NCBI GenBank assembly: GCA_034769895.1
Contig: CM068367.1
Location: forward strand, 704,290,885 to 704,354,884
Source of the DNA: Magicicada septendecula
Lineage: Eukaryota; Arthropoda; Insecta; Hemiptera; Cicadidae
Direction: 5' to 3'
Length of the DNA stretch: 64,000 bases
Shown piece by piece: positions 37,716-50,700 of the stretch. The notes below the pieces were generated by a model that saw only the letters and a list, made by a program, of their open reading frames with translations, did not search any database and was not told the origin of the DNA. The position numbers and the translations under genes were made by a program. Numbering within the stretch: the stretch's first letter is position 1; the number at the start of each line of letters is the position of its first letter.

Positions 37716-37827
37716 GTAAGTTTTATGTTGTTAATTGATTGTGTATTAGCTTTTTATACATGTTCTCAGTAAAAAAATAGAAACAATAAAAAAAAGGTTT
37801 GAATATTTTATATTTGTTTTGAGCAAT

Positions 37828-37923
37828 AAAACTGAAAATGGAAACTTAGGCTATTGTCAGATAAAGATAGTGTAATACTGTTTTATATTTCAGCTAAAGG
37901 GTATAAATTGTATTGTAAATGTC
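37828..37923 (+). repeat. First copy of a duplicated exon-like block
   Basis: The sequence from aataaaactgaaaa to aaatgtca recurs at 38945-39040 with few differences, including a TTTCAG acceptor. In this copy the frame after the acceptor (from 37894) gives KGYKLYCKCQRSTF and then a stop; in the second copy the same frame gives KGYKLYGKC and stays open. Confidence 0.6.
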
Positions 37924-38038
37924 AGAGATCTACATTTTACAGATTGTGAGCAACAAAATGTACATTCAAAAGAAAAGGATTTATGAATAAACTCTAGTTA
38001 AATACAAATGTGTTAAGTGATTTAAATGTAATTATAAG

Positions 38039-38241
38039 TATAATACTACTGACTCGGAACACTAGGTTTTTAATTTGTAAAAATGTAAAATTTTTACCTT
38101 ATAACCTGAACCAGTTTTTGCTTATTGAACCAGTTCGTCAGAAGCTTGTAATAAGTAAAAACTGGTTCAGGCTATAAGATAAAAATTTTACATTTTTACC
38201 AACAAAAAAAAAACGTAATGTTTTGAGTCAGTAGTATTATA
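38039..38241. mobile_element. Foldback / MITE-like palindromic element
   Basis: About 203 bp with inverted ends tataatactactgactc (38039) and its complement ending at 38241. A second inner inverted pair around the centre (ggtaaaaattttacattt-type arms, then aacctgaaccagtttttgct against its complement at about 38149-38175) means nearly the whole segment folds back on itself with a loop near 38131-38150. It is non-coding. The target duplication is uncertain. Confidence 0.75.
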
Positions 38242-39768
38242 TTACAACGGACGTAGTATTAGTTAATCAACGGACACGTCATGGACAACAAAATCCAATG
38301 ATTCAAATGTCTTTGTCATAATATCTATTCAATTATTTAGTGGTTGAAAATAAGATACATGTAGTTTAAAAGATGTTGTATTACCCTGTGATAAGCATAA
38401 ATTACGTGTTTATGTAAGTGGTGAAAATATTCATATATTTGTGCTTTTATACTACATATGCTTATATATTTTAGTTTTAGTATATATAATATATTAGCAT
38501 TATTACAGAAAAGTAAACTGCATTCTTTTTGACGATATATTTTGAGTCTTTTTTTATAATTGTACGATCCATTTTGAATTTAGTTCTGGTCCATGTGTTA
38601 ATCTTTTAAAATTTCATACAATTTACTACTTATATTTTAGAGTAGCTTTAAATTATTTTTGAAGACATATGAAGAAGACAAGGTGATTGTAGGGATTCCA
38701 GATTGATTTTTTACTGTTAAATATTCTGGAAAGACATTTTAAGTTAAAACTTCAGAAAATTGAAGTAGTCTTAAATATACGTTTTGCCTTTGATGTTGAT
38801 TTGCCCTCATCTTTTTTTACGTAACTATTTTCTACCAAAGGTTTACAAAATTTTAGTACATTTTAAATTATGCAACCTGTAACATAAAAAGTTAATTTTC
38901 TCAGTGTAAAGAACGAACAGTGTCTCCATGATTTGTTTTGAGCAATAAAACTGAAAAATGGAAACTTATTCTCAGATAAAGATAGTGTAATACTGTTTTA
39001 TATTTCAGCTAAAGGGTATAAATTGTATGGTAAATGTCACGTGTTTTGCCCATTCTGTGGTGCAACATGCTCAGTTGTAAAGGTGAGTCTGGCAAACTGT
39101 TTCATAGAATAGTTGTGAAGACTGGTCATCATAAAACAGTTATGATCGTACTTGGTCAAAACAGTCTTCATAGAATAGGTAAAATGTCTACTGTTAATAG
39201 TAATGTCAATAAAACATGGTTGTCAACTGAGAAAAATGTTATTAAAAATTTTAGAAGTCTGTGAGTGAGTGTTATGTCCTCATAAGTATTACATGGTACA
39301 ATGTAGTTAGACATAAACATAGTCTGTAAAATACAGAATTGTACATGAAAACAGTACAGTGTAAGAAACCTGCCAATGGAAAAGAATCCTGCCAATGGAA
39401 CTCTTAAAGTTTCTTAACTAACTCTTAAAGTTTCTTATCTTTGCATCAGAGATATGTTCGTTATTCTTTAGTAGTGAATCATTCATCGCTCTCTTATGGA
39501 TGTGATATGATGTGCCTGTCCTTTTTATATAATAACTTCTCAGTATATAAATTCTGTATACATCTCAGTCTGTATAAATTTTTTATTTCTCAGGATGGTG
39601 GTAATCATGAGAATTTTGAATAGATGTGTACCCATAAAGGACAGCGACATCATGTGACACTTAGCACAGAGTAATGCATGAATTTGACAAATCAAGAAAG
39701 TATGACCGAGTATAATATCCTATATGAAGTTGGTATAGTGCCACCTCTTATGCATTTTCCAGGATTGA
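38242..39768. other. AT-rich non-coding DNA
   Basis: No supportable gene apart from the exon-like segment at 39009-39082. ORFs near 39034-39395 are short and unremarkable. Confidence 0.5.
39009..39082 (+). other. Exon-like segment with Cys-rich frame (weak)
   Basis: Preceded by TTTTATATTTCAG and followed by GTGAGT. The open frame reads KGYKLYGKCHVFCPFCGATC. Cys spacing faintly recalls CDGSH iron-sulfur proteins when both duplicated copies are considered, but neither has the full motif. It may be a decayed or duplicated host exon, or chance. Confidence 0.25.
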
Positions 39769-42471
39769 TATTCTTCTTCTAGCACTACGGTCCCTGTAGA
39801 ATCCAGGCCTGCTCAACGATTCTCCTCCAGTCTTATCTAGCCAGAGCATTACTCCTCCAACCTGTCACTTGCATCCCCCTCAAATCCCTTCCACATCTTC
39901 TCCTCGGATGTCCTCTCCTCCTTACTCCCTTCGGCTTCCTTTTCAGTGCCATTTTTGGGCCTCGGTCTCTTCTCATTCTTACCACGTGCCCTAACCATCT
40001 CAACCTATGTGCCTTCACTGCCACAACTATGTCCGCTTCTCCGTACAGGTCTCTTGGCTCACGATTCTTTCTTATCCTCCACATCTCCCCATCCCACACT
40101 GATCCATAAATTCTTCTCAGAATTTTCCTCTCGAAAACACCAAGGTTTTTAATATCTTCTAACTTCAGTACCCATGTCTTGCTTGCATATGTTACTAGAG
40201 GTCTGATTACTGTGGTGTGTATTTTCTTTTTGACATTTTTTCATATATGATCAAATATTCATCCTGGATTGGAATATATTTTTTAATGCGTAGTAGTTTT
40301 TGTTTCCTGCTGCTATTCTTGCTTTTCTTTCTTCACATATTTCATTATTCTCTGTAACTATGCTTCCAAGATATTTGAATTCTTGAACCTCCTTAAAACT
40401 GGGTTGCCTATTCTTATTCTTCCTTTCTCTCTTCTCTCATTCCTTGCCATCAAAATGTATTTTGTTTTCTCCTTATGTATTTTTAATCTGGCCTTTTGCC
40501 CCTCTCTTTCCAATGTCTGATATGCTGCCACTAGCGCTTGTCTTGTTCTTGCCATAATTACCACGTCGTTTGCATATGCTAGGGTTTGGCAGGCTCTGTT
40601 ATATATATATATTTTCTCCCAGTACTAGATTGAATAACACTGAAGAAAGCGGATCACCCTGTCTTAGCCCCTTTCCACTTTAAACTGTTTTGATAGAACT
40701 CCCTGTTTCCTCACCCTATTTATTGTTTGCAATATTGTCATTTTTGTGAGATTAATAATTTTTTTGGTATTCCAAAGTCCTCCATTTTCTGTAGTAAACA
40801 TTGTCTTTTTAAACTCTAGTATGGCTGTTTATAATCTACGTAGAGTTGGTGCGTGTCAGTATTGGATTCATAGCGTTTTTCCAAACTCATTCGTAATAGT
40901 GAATATATGATCTGTAGTGGATCTTCCTCTTCTAAAGACTGATTGGTACTCTCCTAAAACCTCCTCTGCATATGGCTTAATTCTCTCTGCTATAATCACA
41001 GCCATCTGTAGTGGCTACAGTTTAGCTTATCTCCCTTTTTCTTGTATATGGGGCATATTATCGCGTGCGTCCATTCAGTTGGCATTTTTTCTTGCACCCA
41101 TATATCTTTAAATAGCTCATGTATCTTGTTTATCAATTCTTCTCCTCCGCTTTTGACTAGTTCTGCTGTTACTTCATCTTCTCCTGGGGATTTTTTGTTC
41201 TTCAATTTCTTCACTTGTTCTTCAACCTCTTCTCTCGAAGGTGGCGGTATGTCCAAATGTGGATCATAATAATGGATTTCTTCTTCAACCACTCCATCCT
41301 CTTCTTACCAACATCGCTCTTTAGTAAATCTTCAAAATATTCTCTTCATCTATCTACTATTCCTTTCATTCACTACTAATTCACCTTTTTATTCTTGCAC
41401 ATATTTGTTCTGGCTTTAAATCCTTCTCTCTGTTCCCTTATTTTCCTATAGAAGGTGCTTACATTCTGTTTACTATATTCTTGCTCTATTTCTCTTATCT
41501 TCTCATTTTCAAATAATCTTTCTTTCTTCTGCGTATGTTTTGCGTGCATCTTTTCTTATTTTGGTACTCTTCTACTGTTGCCCTCGTTCTTCTCTGCAGC
41601 ATCTTCTTTCTCGCTTCATTTCTTTTCTCATGTATTTTTCTGCATTCTTCATCATACCAATTATTACGCTTGTTAGTACTTCCTTCTCACCTATGGCTTC
41701 TTTTGCCACCGCACATATACACATCAGTATATTTTCCCATTTCTCTTATGTATCCATTATACTGTTTTTTTTTATTTTTTTTTTTTTTAGAATCGTTAAT
41801 CTCTGTTAATAATTGTTTTCGATCTCTTCTCTTCTCAACTTTTCATTATCATAGACCCTTCTTTTTTCCTTACCTTTGTTTCTTCCTGTTCTCTCTATTC
41901 TTTGCCTTAATTTTCCTTTGACCATGAAATGATTAGAGTTACAGTTTGCTCCACGGTAACGCCTCACTCAGTAATACTTTATGTGTGTCTCTTATCGATA
42001 AGAATATGGTCAATCTGAAATTATTCCCGTCTGGGGTTATCCAGGTCACCTTATGTACATCTTTGTGAGGATATTGTGTAGTAGCAACTATCATATTCTT
42101 TCCAGTCACAAAATCTATTAGTCTGCTTTCATTTTCACTGCTTATTTAATGCTTACTATTTCTACCAACTGTTGCTCTGTTTCCTGTTTCTTTTCCAAGC
42201 CTTACGTTGAAATCTCCCAAAATCACTTTAATGTCATGCCTATGTGCTGTTTCATATAGTTTTTCCAACTTTCTATGAAAATCATCTTTAACTATTGCCT
42301 TCTTCTCTTCCATTGGACCACGACAATTTATGAATGTTATGTTGAAAAACCTTCCTCTTATTATTAGCGAGCATATTCTCTCATTCACTGCTCTGAAATC
42401 CGTTACCATGTGTTTCACTCTTTTACTGACCAAGAAACCCATGCCCAGTGTATTATTTCTGTTACCACTAT
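39769..42471 (-). pseudogene. RTE-type LINE, endonuclease C-terminal half through RT to 3' end, broken
   Basis: Read on the minus strand: endonuclease (42471-42146) with GMGFLVSKRVKHMVTDF, FINCRGPMEEKK and KVILGDFNVRLG, the catalytic GDFN motif; RT fingers (41292-40996) with LKNKKSPGEDEVTAELVKSG and EWTHAIICPIYKKKGD; RT palm and thumb (40564-40358) with VVIMARTRQALVAAYQ and KIHKEKTKYILMARN; C-terminus (40099-39833) with HRLRWLGHVVRMRRDRGP. Frames change between blocks and stops intervene. The 3' end lies near 39769 with a short (GAA)-rich tail. The N-terminal endonuclease part lies 15 kb away at 57872-58163, because GypB inserted inside the endonuclease. Clade RTE-like is inferred from motif style. 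Confidence 0.8.
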
Positions 42472-45400
42472 TGTTACAACACAAATAAGCCAACCCCGTA
42501 CCAGGAAAAAAAAAGATAATTCTTAATGTAAAAATACTTCATATAAAATAAAATGTTTAAAAATGAATAAAATATAAATATTATGACACGACGAACGACG
42601 ATATTACCCAACCCAAGTGATTGACCCAACAATAGAAACACAAAGAAGGGAACCATGAAACATACACGGAGAAAAAAGGTGATTGACCAAACAATTAGGG
42701 ACTAACAAAAGAAGATAAGAAACCAGAACTAAAGAAGAATCAAAGGAAGTGAACAAATTCCTACAACTATATAGAAATTAAACCAGATGAGAAGAGGAGA
42801 ACCGAACCAAGATGAAGACAATTGAAGTTGAAGAAGAAGGAGAAGAGGAAGAATGAAGAGGAGACAGGTTGAACCCAAGGAGAAACTAACACCACATATA
42901 AAGGGGAGAAATGGTAGACTCAAAGATAGAGTACTGTAAATAAGCCCCAAATAATTATCCATTAATGTAACAAATATTATTGTTATAAATGAAATAACTT
43001 ATATACCTGTTTTAAAACAAAAGACAATTAAAAAGTAACGTAGTGTAGAAAAGTACACTCACCCCAATTATTAAAGTTAGATTTAATGAAAGGTAAATAA
43101 CCAAATGTCATTAATAATAAGAATTATGTTGTAAAGAAATAGTGAGAAATAATAGGAGAAATAAGTATAGGGGTTACCCACTAAGTAACACTTAATACAA
43201 ACAGTGAACCAAAATAAAGTGCAATAGTGAAAGTGTAAATACCCTAAAAATAGTGAGAATGTATCAGTGATAAACCTCTGTTAATTAAAGGTGAAGGTGA
43301 TACGTGGAAATAGATATTTAAGTAATAAAGATGTAATAAGAAATAAGAAAACACTTTATAAAGCATTGATAAACAGTCAATGATTTGAGTGATCTTGTGA
43401 ACATTCATATAATTAAGAATAATTAAAAATAATATTTCAAATAAAGATAAGTAAAACATGTGATATTATTCAGGGAGAAAGCCCAGATAAAAACAGTTTG
43501 TATTAACATGGAATGGAGGAAGATAGTAATATTGAAATAAGGTTTTGTTATAAAATTAAGTATAGAATGAATAAAACACCCCATGTTAAAAGGGGAAATA
43601 ACTTTAATAAGTTTGCAAGAAGTGATGATGTTTATCACTCAAAGTAGTAGCAAAAGAATGAAATTAATGTTAAAACCAACAGTAACTAATAACTTATAAA
43701 GAATTGTTTGTTTCAATGTTATGAAGAGGATATGGCTGAAAGGAACTTGCAGTCCATAAGCCTAATTGTTATATTTTAAAATATGCATAATGAAAACTGT
43801 ATCGAATAGTAATTAAAACACAAACAGAATCAACACACAACACAAACAAACATGATAACAAAATGAAGCCCATCAGGCTGAATTAAAATGTAATTTAAAA
43901 GAAATAAACAAAAATACCATCATGGCTACCTTTTAGCTATGAAAACGTCTAACTGTCAGACACACACAAATGTCAATTGTAACAAATTCACAAGGAAATT
44001 TATTAATCTAAGACCAGTAAATGGCCAGTAATTATATGTAAATCATTTTAAAAGAGAAATGTTATTATAAAAGTGTAATTTAAGAGAGATATGTAATTTA
44101 TCAAATGTCAAATATTTAGACTAAAGTTAATGTATGATAGAATATGACCTTATGAGGTATCATTTTAAACTTTGAAAGGAAAGAAATACAATAGTGATAT
44201 TATTTATTACCCCAAAGGAACGATAAAGGAATAAAATCATTAAGAAAATACATAATAAATTTGAATAAAAATTCAAATCTCTTAACAATGCTTTTGAAAG
44301 AGGCCTTAACCAATCAAAGGATTACTGTTACCATAGTAACGGGGCGTTGAATACTAATTTTCCGTTAAATCTATTAGACTTGAAGAAATGACGCGTGGGT
44401 AAGCGGCACGCAAAATTGTGATGATTGAAATTTTACATTAAATAGTTAAAAAGACGTTCGGAAGTTAACAACAAGGAACCAAAGACGAATAGATGCAGAA
44501 CTACAAAGATTAAACGATGTCCTGGAACCAAATACCAATAAATTAATTAGCAGAAAGTCCAGACGAGATAGAAGAAGATGCCCGAAGCTTAAAACCAGCC
44601 CAAAATTGCAGAATTTCCACTACCCCAGATGACAACATATCAACACTGTCTGAACTGATAAGTATCCAATAAATTCCTTTCTCCCAGAAACCAAATTACT
44701 TTAAATATTTCTCAAACAATTCAAATTTTCTCACTATTAAACAAAGTTAATTTTCTTTCAAAGGTTTAATGCATAATCAACTTACGTAAAAACATTTTGT
44801 TAATTAAAATATAACCTCGCATTAGTGTGTGAACTTTGTAACACAAAATACGACACTACCGAACAATTTGTAAAAACACATTATACTTTCTAAGTACGTA
44901 TAAGGTATGGTAGTGTACTTTTTTAATGTAACCAACGTTTATGTCTTATTTTATAATCCAAAGGACCCCAGATTTTGAACAGATTAATATATTGTATGTA
45001 AACAGTAGCCATCACGGCAACGATATAATTTGTTTTAAAAACGATTTGCCAACCTTGAAATGTTGGCGTCTCATGTTCTAAGCAGGAGCAATTTGTTATC
45101 AAACCGTTTATAATCCTTTTGTCATATTAATTAATGACTGAATTTGTATTAAAATTACAGTACAGAGTAATACCATCGTTTTATTTCATAGGACGTTGTA
45201 GAATATATGTGTGTAGCAATTTTTATTCAGTAACCAACTAGCGCTCGTCACGAGTGGACATTACGGCAACCTGTATAGCGGCGGGAACCATTTGAATGCT
45301 CCAGCTGTCAATGCTAATGACACTTATCAACTAGTAATTTAACAATTTTAATTGTTTTGATATAAACAATTTGGCGCCACCCGGGATTCGCAACCCCTAT

Positions 45401-45570
45401 GAAGTAACAGGTAGGTTGTACTGGTAAATTGGACCACGCTACAGACTTCAGTAGTGACTACTATTATTGTAACGACCGGTGTGAGGCAAACACACCACAT
45501 TTACACTTATACACATAGTAAACAAGTGTAAACACCATTGTAACAGGTATGCACCCGTTTTCTCGTTACA
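42472..45570 (+). repeat. GypB 5' LTR (about 3.1 kb)
   Basis: Matches 51613-57871 once the Penelope-like insertion is removed (3099 against about 3104 bp). An LTR of this length is unusual for Ty3/Gypsy. It has no coding. Near its end it holds primer-site-like words: TGGCGCCACCCGGGATTCGC at 45372 and TGGACCACGC at 45430. Confidence 0.93.
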
Positions 45571-45618
45571 TATTGGCGACCAGCAACGTGAGGCTAGAGA
45601 GGATAACTAGCGGCGGTT
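45365..45618 (+). promoter_or_regulatory. GypB primer-site-like modules, primer-binding site and leader
   Basis: Inside the LTR: ACAATTTGGCGCCACCCGGG (TGG at 45372) and GGTAAATTGGACCACGC (TGG at 45430). Outside: LTR end GTTACA, then TATTGGCGACCAGC with TGG at 45574, the present primer site. A 40-nt leader precedes the gag ATG at 45619. Confidence 0.6.
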
Positions 45619-47744
45619 ATGAATAGACACGGTATGGTTACGAGGCTCAAAGGTAAGGAAGCATTAAACCAAGAAGAAAACCAAGAAGAAATGGAAGAAG
45701 TTGAGGAAACGATTGGAGAATTGTTGGAAGAGAATCCACAGGAGGACCAACTGGAAAATCCAAATCCACCTGAACCAGAACTGGAAGTGGAAGTAATAGT
45801 CGACAACCAACTTGAGAAACCAGTTCAGGACGATGAGAGAGAACAACGGGCGGGAGATCATGAAACAGCAAAGGGAGATCCGAGCATGCAAGACCTGATG
45901 AATTTCATAGCAGAACTTTCAAGGAAAGACAAGGAAGATTTGAATAAAAAATTAGAATCATTGCAAGAGGGAAGAAGGGAAGACAAGGAAGATTTGAATA
46001 AAAAATTAGAATCATTGGAAAAGGGAATGGAATTCCTGAATAACAAAATAGAGAGCAGCCATGAAGACCTGAAGAGAAGTCAGGAGAAATTGGAAAAGAA
46101 GAGCGAAGAGCTGAAGAAACAGATCAAGAAGGATCTGGAAATAGTAAATAAAAAAATGGAAAATAATAATGATATTCTCCAACGGAAAATAGAGGAAGAA
46201 AGTGAGAAAACCAAGGAGGAATGGAAGCAACAACTGGTCGAATGTCGAGAGGAGATCAGGCAAACGGTAATGAAGACCAACGAAACAGTGATACAAGTCA
46301 GGGAAGAATTGAACAATAAAATAAGCAATGTCGAGGAGGAAGGTAGATTGAGAGCGACCAAATTCTACCAAGTCGTTACCGAAGGATGCCAGAAGAACAA
46401 ACAGGAGGTGGTTAAAGAACTGGAGGAGAGGCACCAAGAAATACAAATAGATGTAAACAATCGTGTGGAGAAGGTATACACCATCATCAATAAACTAGAC
46501 GGACTGACCAGAGAAAACAGAGAGAAAATCCAGGGGATCAGTATAAGGGAGAAACAAATGCAAGATGAGCTGGACGCACTAAGAGAGAAACCTTATAATA
46601 ACACACAAATCATAACCAGCGAAAATCGAGAGATAATTAATTTCCGCAGCTACCGGAGGAACCCGATGGAATTCCTCAGACGGGTAGAAGAGCTAATAGA
46701 AAAAAATCGAGAAACTAGGTGGTCCAGTGTGAGAAGTATGATAGATGAAATGTTCCGAGACACCCATGACAACTGGTGGACGGCCACTCGACCCGAGATC
46801 AATGACACACAGGAATTTAAGAGACAATTCCGGGAAAAATATTGGTCCGAGTCCACCCAGAATGTGGTCCGTAATGATATCAGCAATGGAAGATACGAGT
46901 CACAAGGAGGACACACTTTAACGTCCTACTTTTTGGGAAAAGTATGTTTAGCCCGAAATCTAGAGCCCAAGATACCCGAGGAGTCTCTGGTAATACAGCT
47001 GGGTTATCATTACGAAGAAGCTATACAGAAGGGCAGGAGGCAAGGACAGATAAAAACGATTTAAGAAATGGCTAGTCTATTGGAGGACCTGGAGAATGAT
47101 GGTCAATATCGTAAAAACCGGATCATAACCAACGATACAACAAATGGAATGAGCATAATAATGCAACCAATTTTAATGTACCATACTATCATCCACAAAA
47201 CAGCAACCGGAATAACTTGGGCCGAAACAATAATAATTATAATGAAGAACAGTCATTGAATAGAAATACCCAGAATCATTCTCCGAATAATCAGCCAAGT
47301 AACCGAGGTCAACAAAACCATCGTCAAGGGAACCAAGATAACAACAGAATCATCCCAAATAATAACCGACCCAATGATAGTTACAGAGGAGCTGAACCGG
47401 AACAACGCACAAATGGCCACCCCAACGACCATAACTACTACGGCAACCGGTACAATCCTAGTTACCAGTACAACCGGGGACCCGGGGGTAATCAAAATAG
47501 AAACGACGGCAGACGTCAGGTAAATTTCATCAATGGGAGAAGGCAGAGTAACCATAGAAGATATAACCCGAGCTGGCACCCAAACTCATGGTACCACGCG
47601 TCCAATCATAATAACAATCAACCATCAGTGAGTAGGAACAACGAACCAATTCGGGACGAAAACAACCAGCAACAAGGGCTGAACAATGAAACGAACGACC
47701 AGTCGAATAACCTGGCCATCAGCCAACAACCACCTTTAAACTAA
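45619..47744 (+). pseudogene. GypB gag, one stop and one frameshift
   Basis: The frame opens at MNRHGMVTRLKGKEA and runs 481 residues to TAA at 47062. The first ~340 residues are an acidic/basic coiled coil with an exact internal repeat (DKEDLNKKLESL occurs twice, near residues 102-130). The Gag core follows (RRNPMEFLRRVEELI, DNWWTATRPEIND, REKYWSESTQN, YHYEEAIQKG). Past the TAA the frame continues (MASLLEDLENDGQY), then shifts before 47217 to an Asn/Arg/Gly/Tyr-rich tail ending LAISQQPPLN. There is no CCHC knuckle. It is homologous to GypA gag along its whole length. Two lesions make it a pseudogene. Confidence 0.87.
47735..47744 (+). promoter_or_regulatory. Candidate -1 ribosomal frameshift site (U UUA AAC UAA)
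   Basis: Gag ends CCT TTA AAC TAA. T TTA AAC is the same slippery heptamer in the same place as in GypA. The -1 frame begins TTT AAA CTA AAC AGG and is homologous to the start of GypA pol (the SLG region), before later damage. Confidence 0.75.
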
Positions 47745-50700
47745 ACAGGTCAGTGGAAAAATATAAACACCCTTCACATGACCAATCACTTGGGTTGATA
47801 CGTCAAACAATGTCAAAAAATGAAAAAAAGTAATTACAATAATATACAGCAATTATTTAAAGAATATCCTAGAGGAACTTCTCGAAGAAGAGGCCAAACA
47901 ATTACAACAAAATAATAGTGAAATTGTTCATATAAAGGCGACCATAAACGGCACAATAACCATAATCATGGTGGATACGGGGTCTAATATCTCTCTAATC
48001 AACCAGCCTGAATTAGAACGAATTCAAGCTCACTCTCGAACACCAATCCCTACACTGCCAATAAACAATATAATCATCATTGGCGCAACTGGTAAACAGA
48101 ACAAAACGGTGAGAAAACAAGTATCATTAGAGTTAGATAATCAAGAATCAACCATCCCTATTATATTTCTTGTGGCAAGTGGGCTACCATTCAACATGCT
48201 TATAGGATGTGATGTATTAAGAAGGTATTCAGCAGTAATAAACCTGCAGAAGGGAGTCGTGTTGCTAACTTCAGAACAGGGAACCTGGTCGGCAAACATT
48301 ATAAATTGTATTTCAACTCCAATTGCTCTGAGTCAAGACCCAGGATTGAAGAGTTATTATTGTCAAAGGCGTGAACCGTCTATCACTATGGCCGAGGAGG
48401 AGGAAAACAAAGCCTTGTGGAAACAGAAACTGGAAGAGATCAGAACCTTCCAAAGAGAACGGCCTCTCCAGGAAATTAGTGAACAACAGTCTAAAAAACT
48501 AATTGCAATTTATAACGATTATCAACATGTCTTTTCAAATACCCCAGGAAAAGTTAAAGGATACCAGTGTAAAATTAATTTCAGAGAACCTGTAGACTTC
48601 CACAGGAAATCATATCCCATAGCGCATTCCCTAAAAAATGAAGTCAGGATAGAGATAAATAGAATGATTGCTGAAGATATTATTGAGTATAGCCAATCTC
48701 AATATACCAGCCCAATAGTAGCCATACCCAAGAAAAATGGCAAAGTACGAATTTGCTTGGACGCCCGAGAAATAAATAAAATGATTATCAATGACTGAAC
48801 TTCACCGGGAGAGATAGAGGAAATTCTTAAAAGATTTCATGGGATAAGATATATTAGTACCTGGGATACTGTATGTGGGTACTGGCAGGTGGAGCTGCAC
48901 CCACACAGTAGGCAATACATGGCTTTCATATTTGATGGTAGAAATTACCAATTCAAAAGGTTACCATTTGGACTCATTAATTCTGTAGCAGTGTTCGTAA
49001 AGTGCATGGACCAAGTGTTAGGTCAAGAGGCACTGGAATTCACCACAGTGTACGTTGACGACCTGCTTATCACGTCATCAGACTGGGATGAACACTGCGA
49101 AAGAGTCGAACATGTATTGAAAAAATTATCCAACAACAATATTACCCTTAAATTGGATAAATCGAAATTTATTGCAAAGAAGTGAAGTTCTTAGGATTCA
49201 ACTTGACCGAGAAGGGAATCTCTCCATCCCAAGAGAAGGTTGAAGCCATCCAAAAGTTCCCATCACCGAAAAACAAAAAGCAATTGCAATCCTTCTTAGG
49301 AGTATGCAGTTACTATAGGAAGTTTCAGACCAACTACTCCCACCTAACAGCAAAATTTTCCAAACAACTCTCTTCGAAAGAAAAATGGACTTGGGGAACT
49401 GAACAAGAGGAAGTGCTCACCTTAATTAAACAAAAATTTGTGGATACTGTTATATTACACCACCCCAATTTTGAAAAACCATTCTACCTAAACTGCGATG
49501 CTAGTGATGTAAGTCTAGGCGCAGAGCTGTACCAGGAAGACGAAGATGGAAATCACCTGGTCATTAGCTTCGCCAGCCGAATACTAAATAGTTGCGACCG
49601 TAACTACAATGTTACAGAAAAAGAGTTGCTCAGCATAGTATTCGCGTGCGGCAAATTTAGAACATACATACTAGGATATCCTATCACAGTCAGAAGCGAT
49701 CATAAATCAATATCGTTTCTCAAACAGTGTAAATTGAGTCATGGCCGACTTACTCGATGGATACTTGCTCTGCAAGAATACCACATTACATGGGAATATA
49801 TTCCAGGACGAAAAAACATAGTGGCTGACGTATTATCCAGAATAAATGTAGAAAATCAGACATTTGAAGGAGAAAAGGGGAAGATAGCAAAAGTGTATTA
49901 TATATTGAAAGATAGGAAAGACCTGGGAAATATTGTAAACCAAATAGTGTTACGACAAGAGCAAGATACCAAAATATCAAACATCAGAAAAAGACTGATG
50001 GAATCCGAAGCAATTATTAACAAATTTTACTGTGTATACAAAGATATCTTATTCATAAAAACAAAAAAGAACCAAGACACATGGAAACTAGTAATTCCTC
50101 AATCATTAGAAAATCAAATCATCAAAGATTACCATGTGAGATACGTACACATGGGAACAATCAAGATGGTAAAAGCGTTAAGAGGAAGATTTGTTCATAA
50201 AAAATATTACAAGAAAAGTGAATAAAAATATAAAAACCTGCACATTGTGTCAGATGGTCAAAACCAATAATGAAAGGAAGAATGGAACGATGATACCCAT
50301 CACATCAAATGCCAAACTAGAGAAGGTATTCCTCGACATATGTGGACCATTCCCACGTAGCGGAGGAAGACATAGATACAAGTTCATCGTGATTATACTT
50401 GACCATTACACCAAGTACACCAAATTATACGCTATAAACAGAGCCATAACAAATAAAATATTAGATATTATTAAAAATAAATACATGTCAGAGATCGGAA
50501 AACCGTACATGATAATAACCGATCATGGAATGCAGTTTAAGGGAAAAAAGTGGAGAGAAGAATTAATAAAACTAAACATTAAAACCTATAAAACTTCAGT
50601 ATACCACCCTAGTAGTAATCCAGCAGAAAGGATGTTGAGAGAGGTGGGACGCATTTTGAGAACTTATTGTCATAATAACCAGAGAGAATGGTGCAAATAT

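Larger units (their letters stand above)
35931..38038. other. AT-rich non-coding DNA
   Basis: No gene or element boundary is supported, apart from the exon-like segment at 37638-37715 and a ~95-bp block at 37828-37923 repeated at 38945-39040 (listed separately). It could be intron of a host gene. Confidence 0.5.

Noticed and set aside
37638-39082. A firm call of a CDGSH iron-sulfur protein gene
   Set aside because: Only fragments of the Cys pattern are present, neither copy has CDGSH, and the usual linker before the motif is missing.
41455-41921. Hydrophobic plus-strand ORFs that look like membrane proteins
   Set aside because: They lie opposite the decayed LINE between endonuclease and RT, and T-rich sequence makes Phe/Leu/Ser frames by chance.
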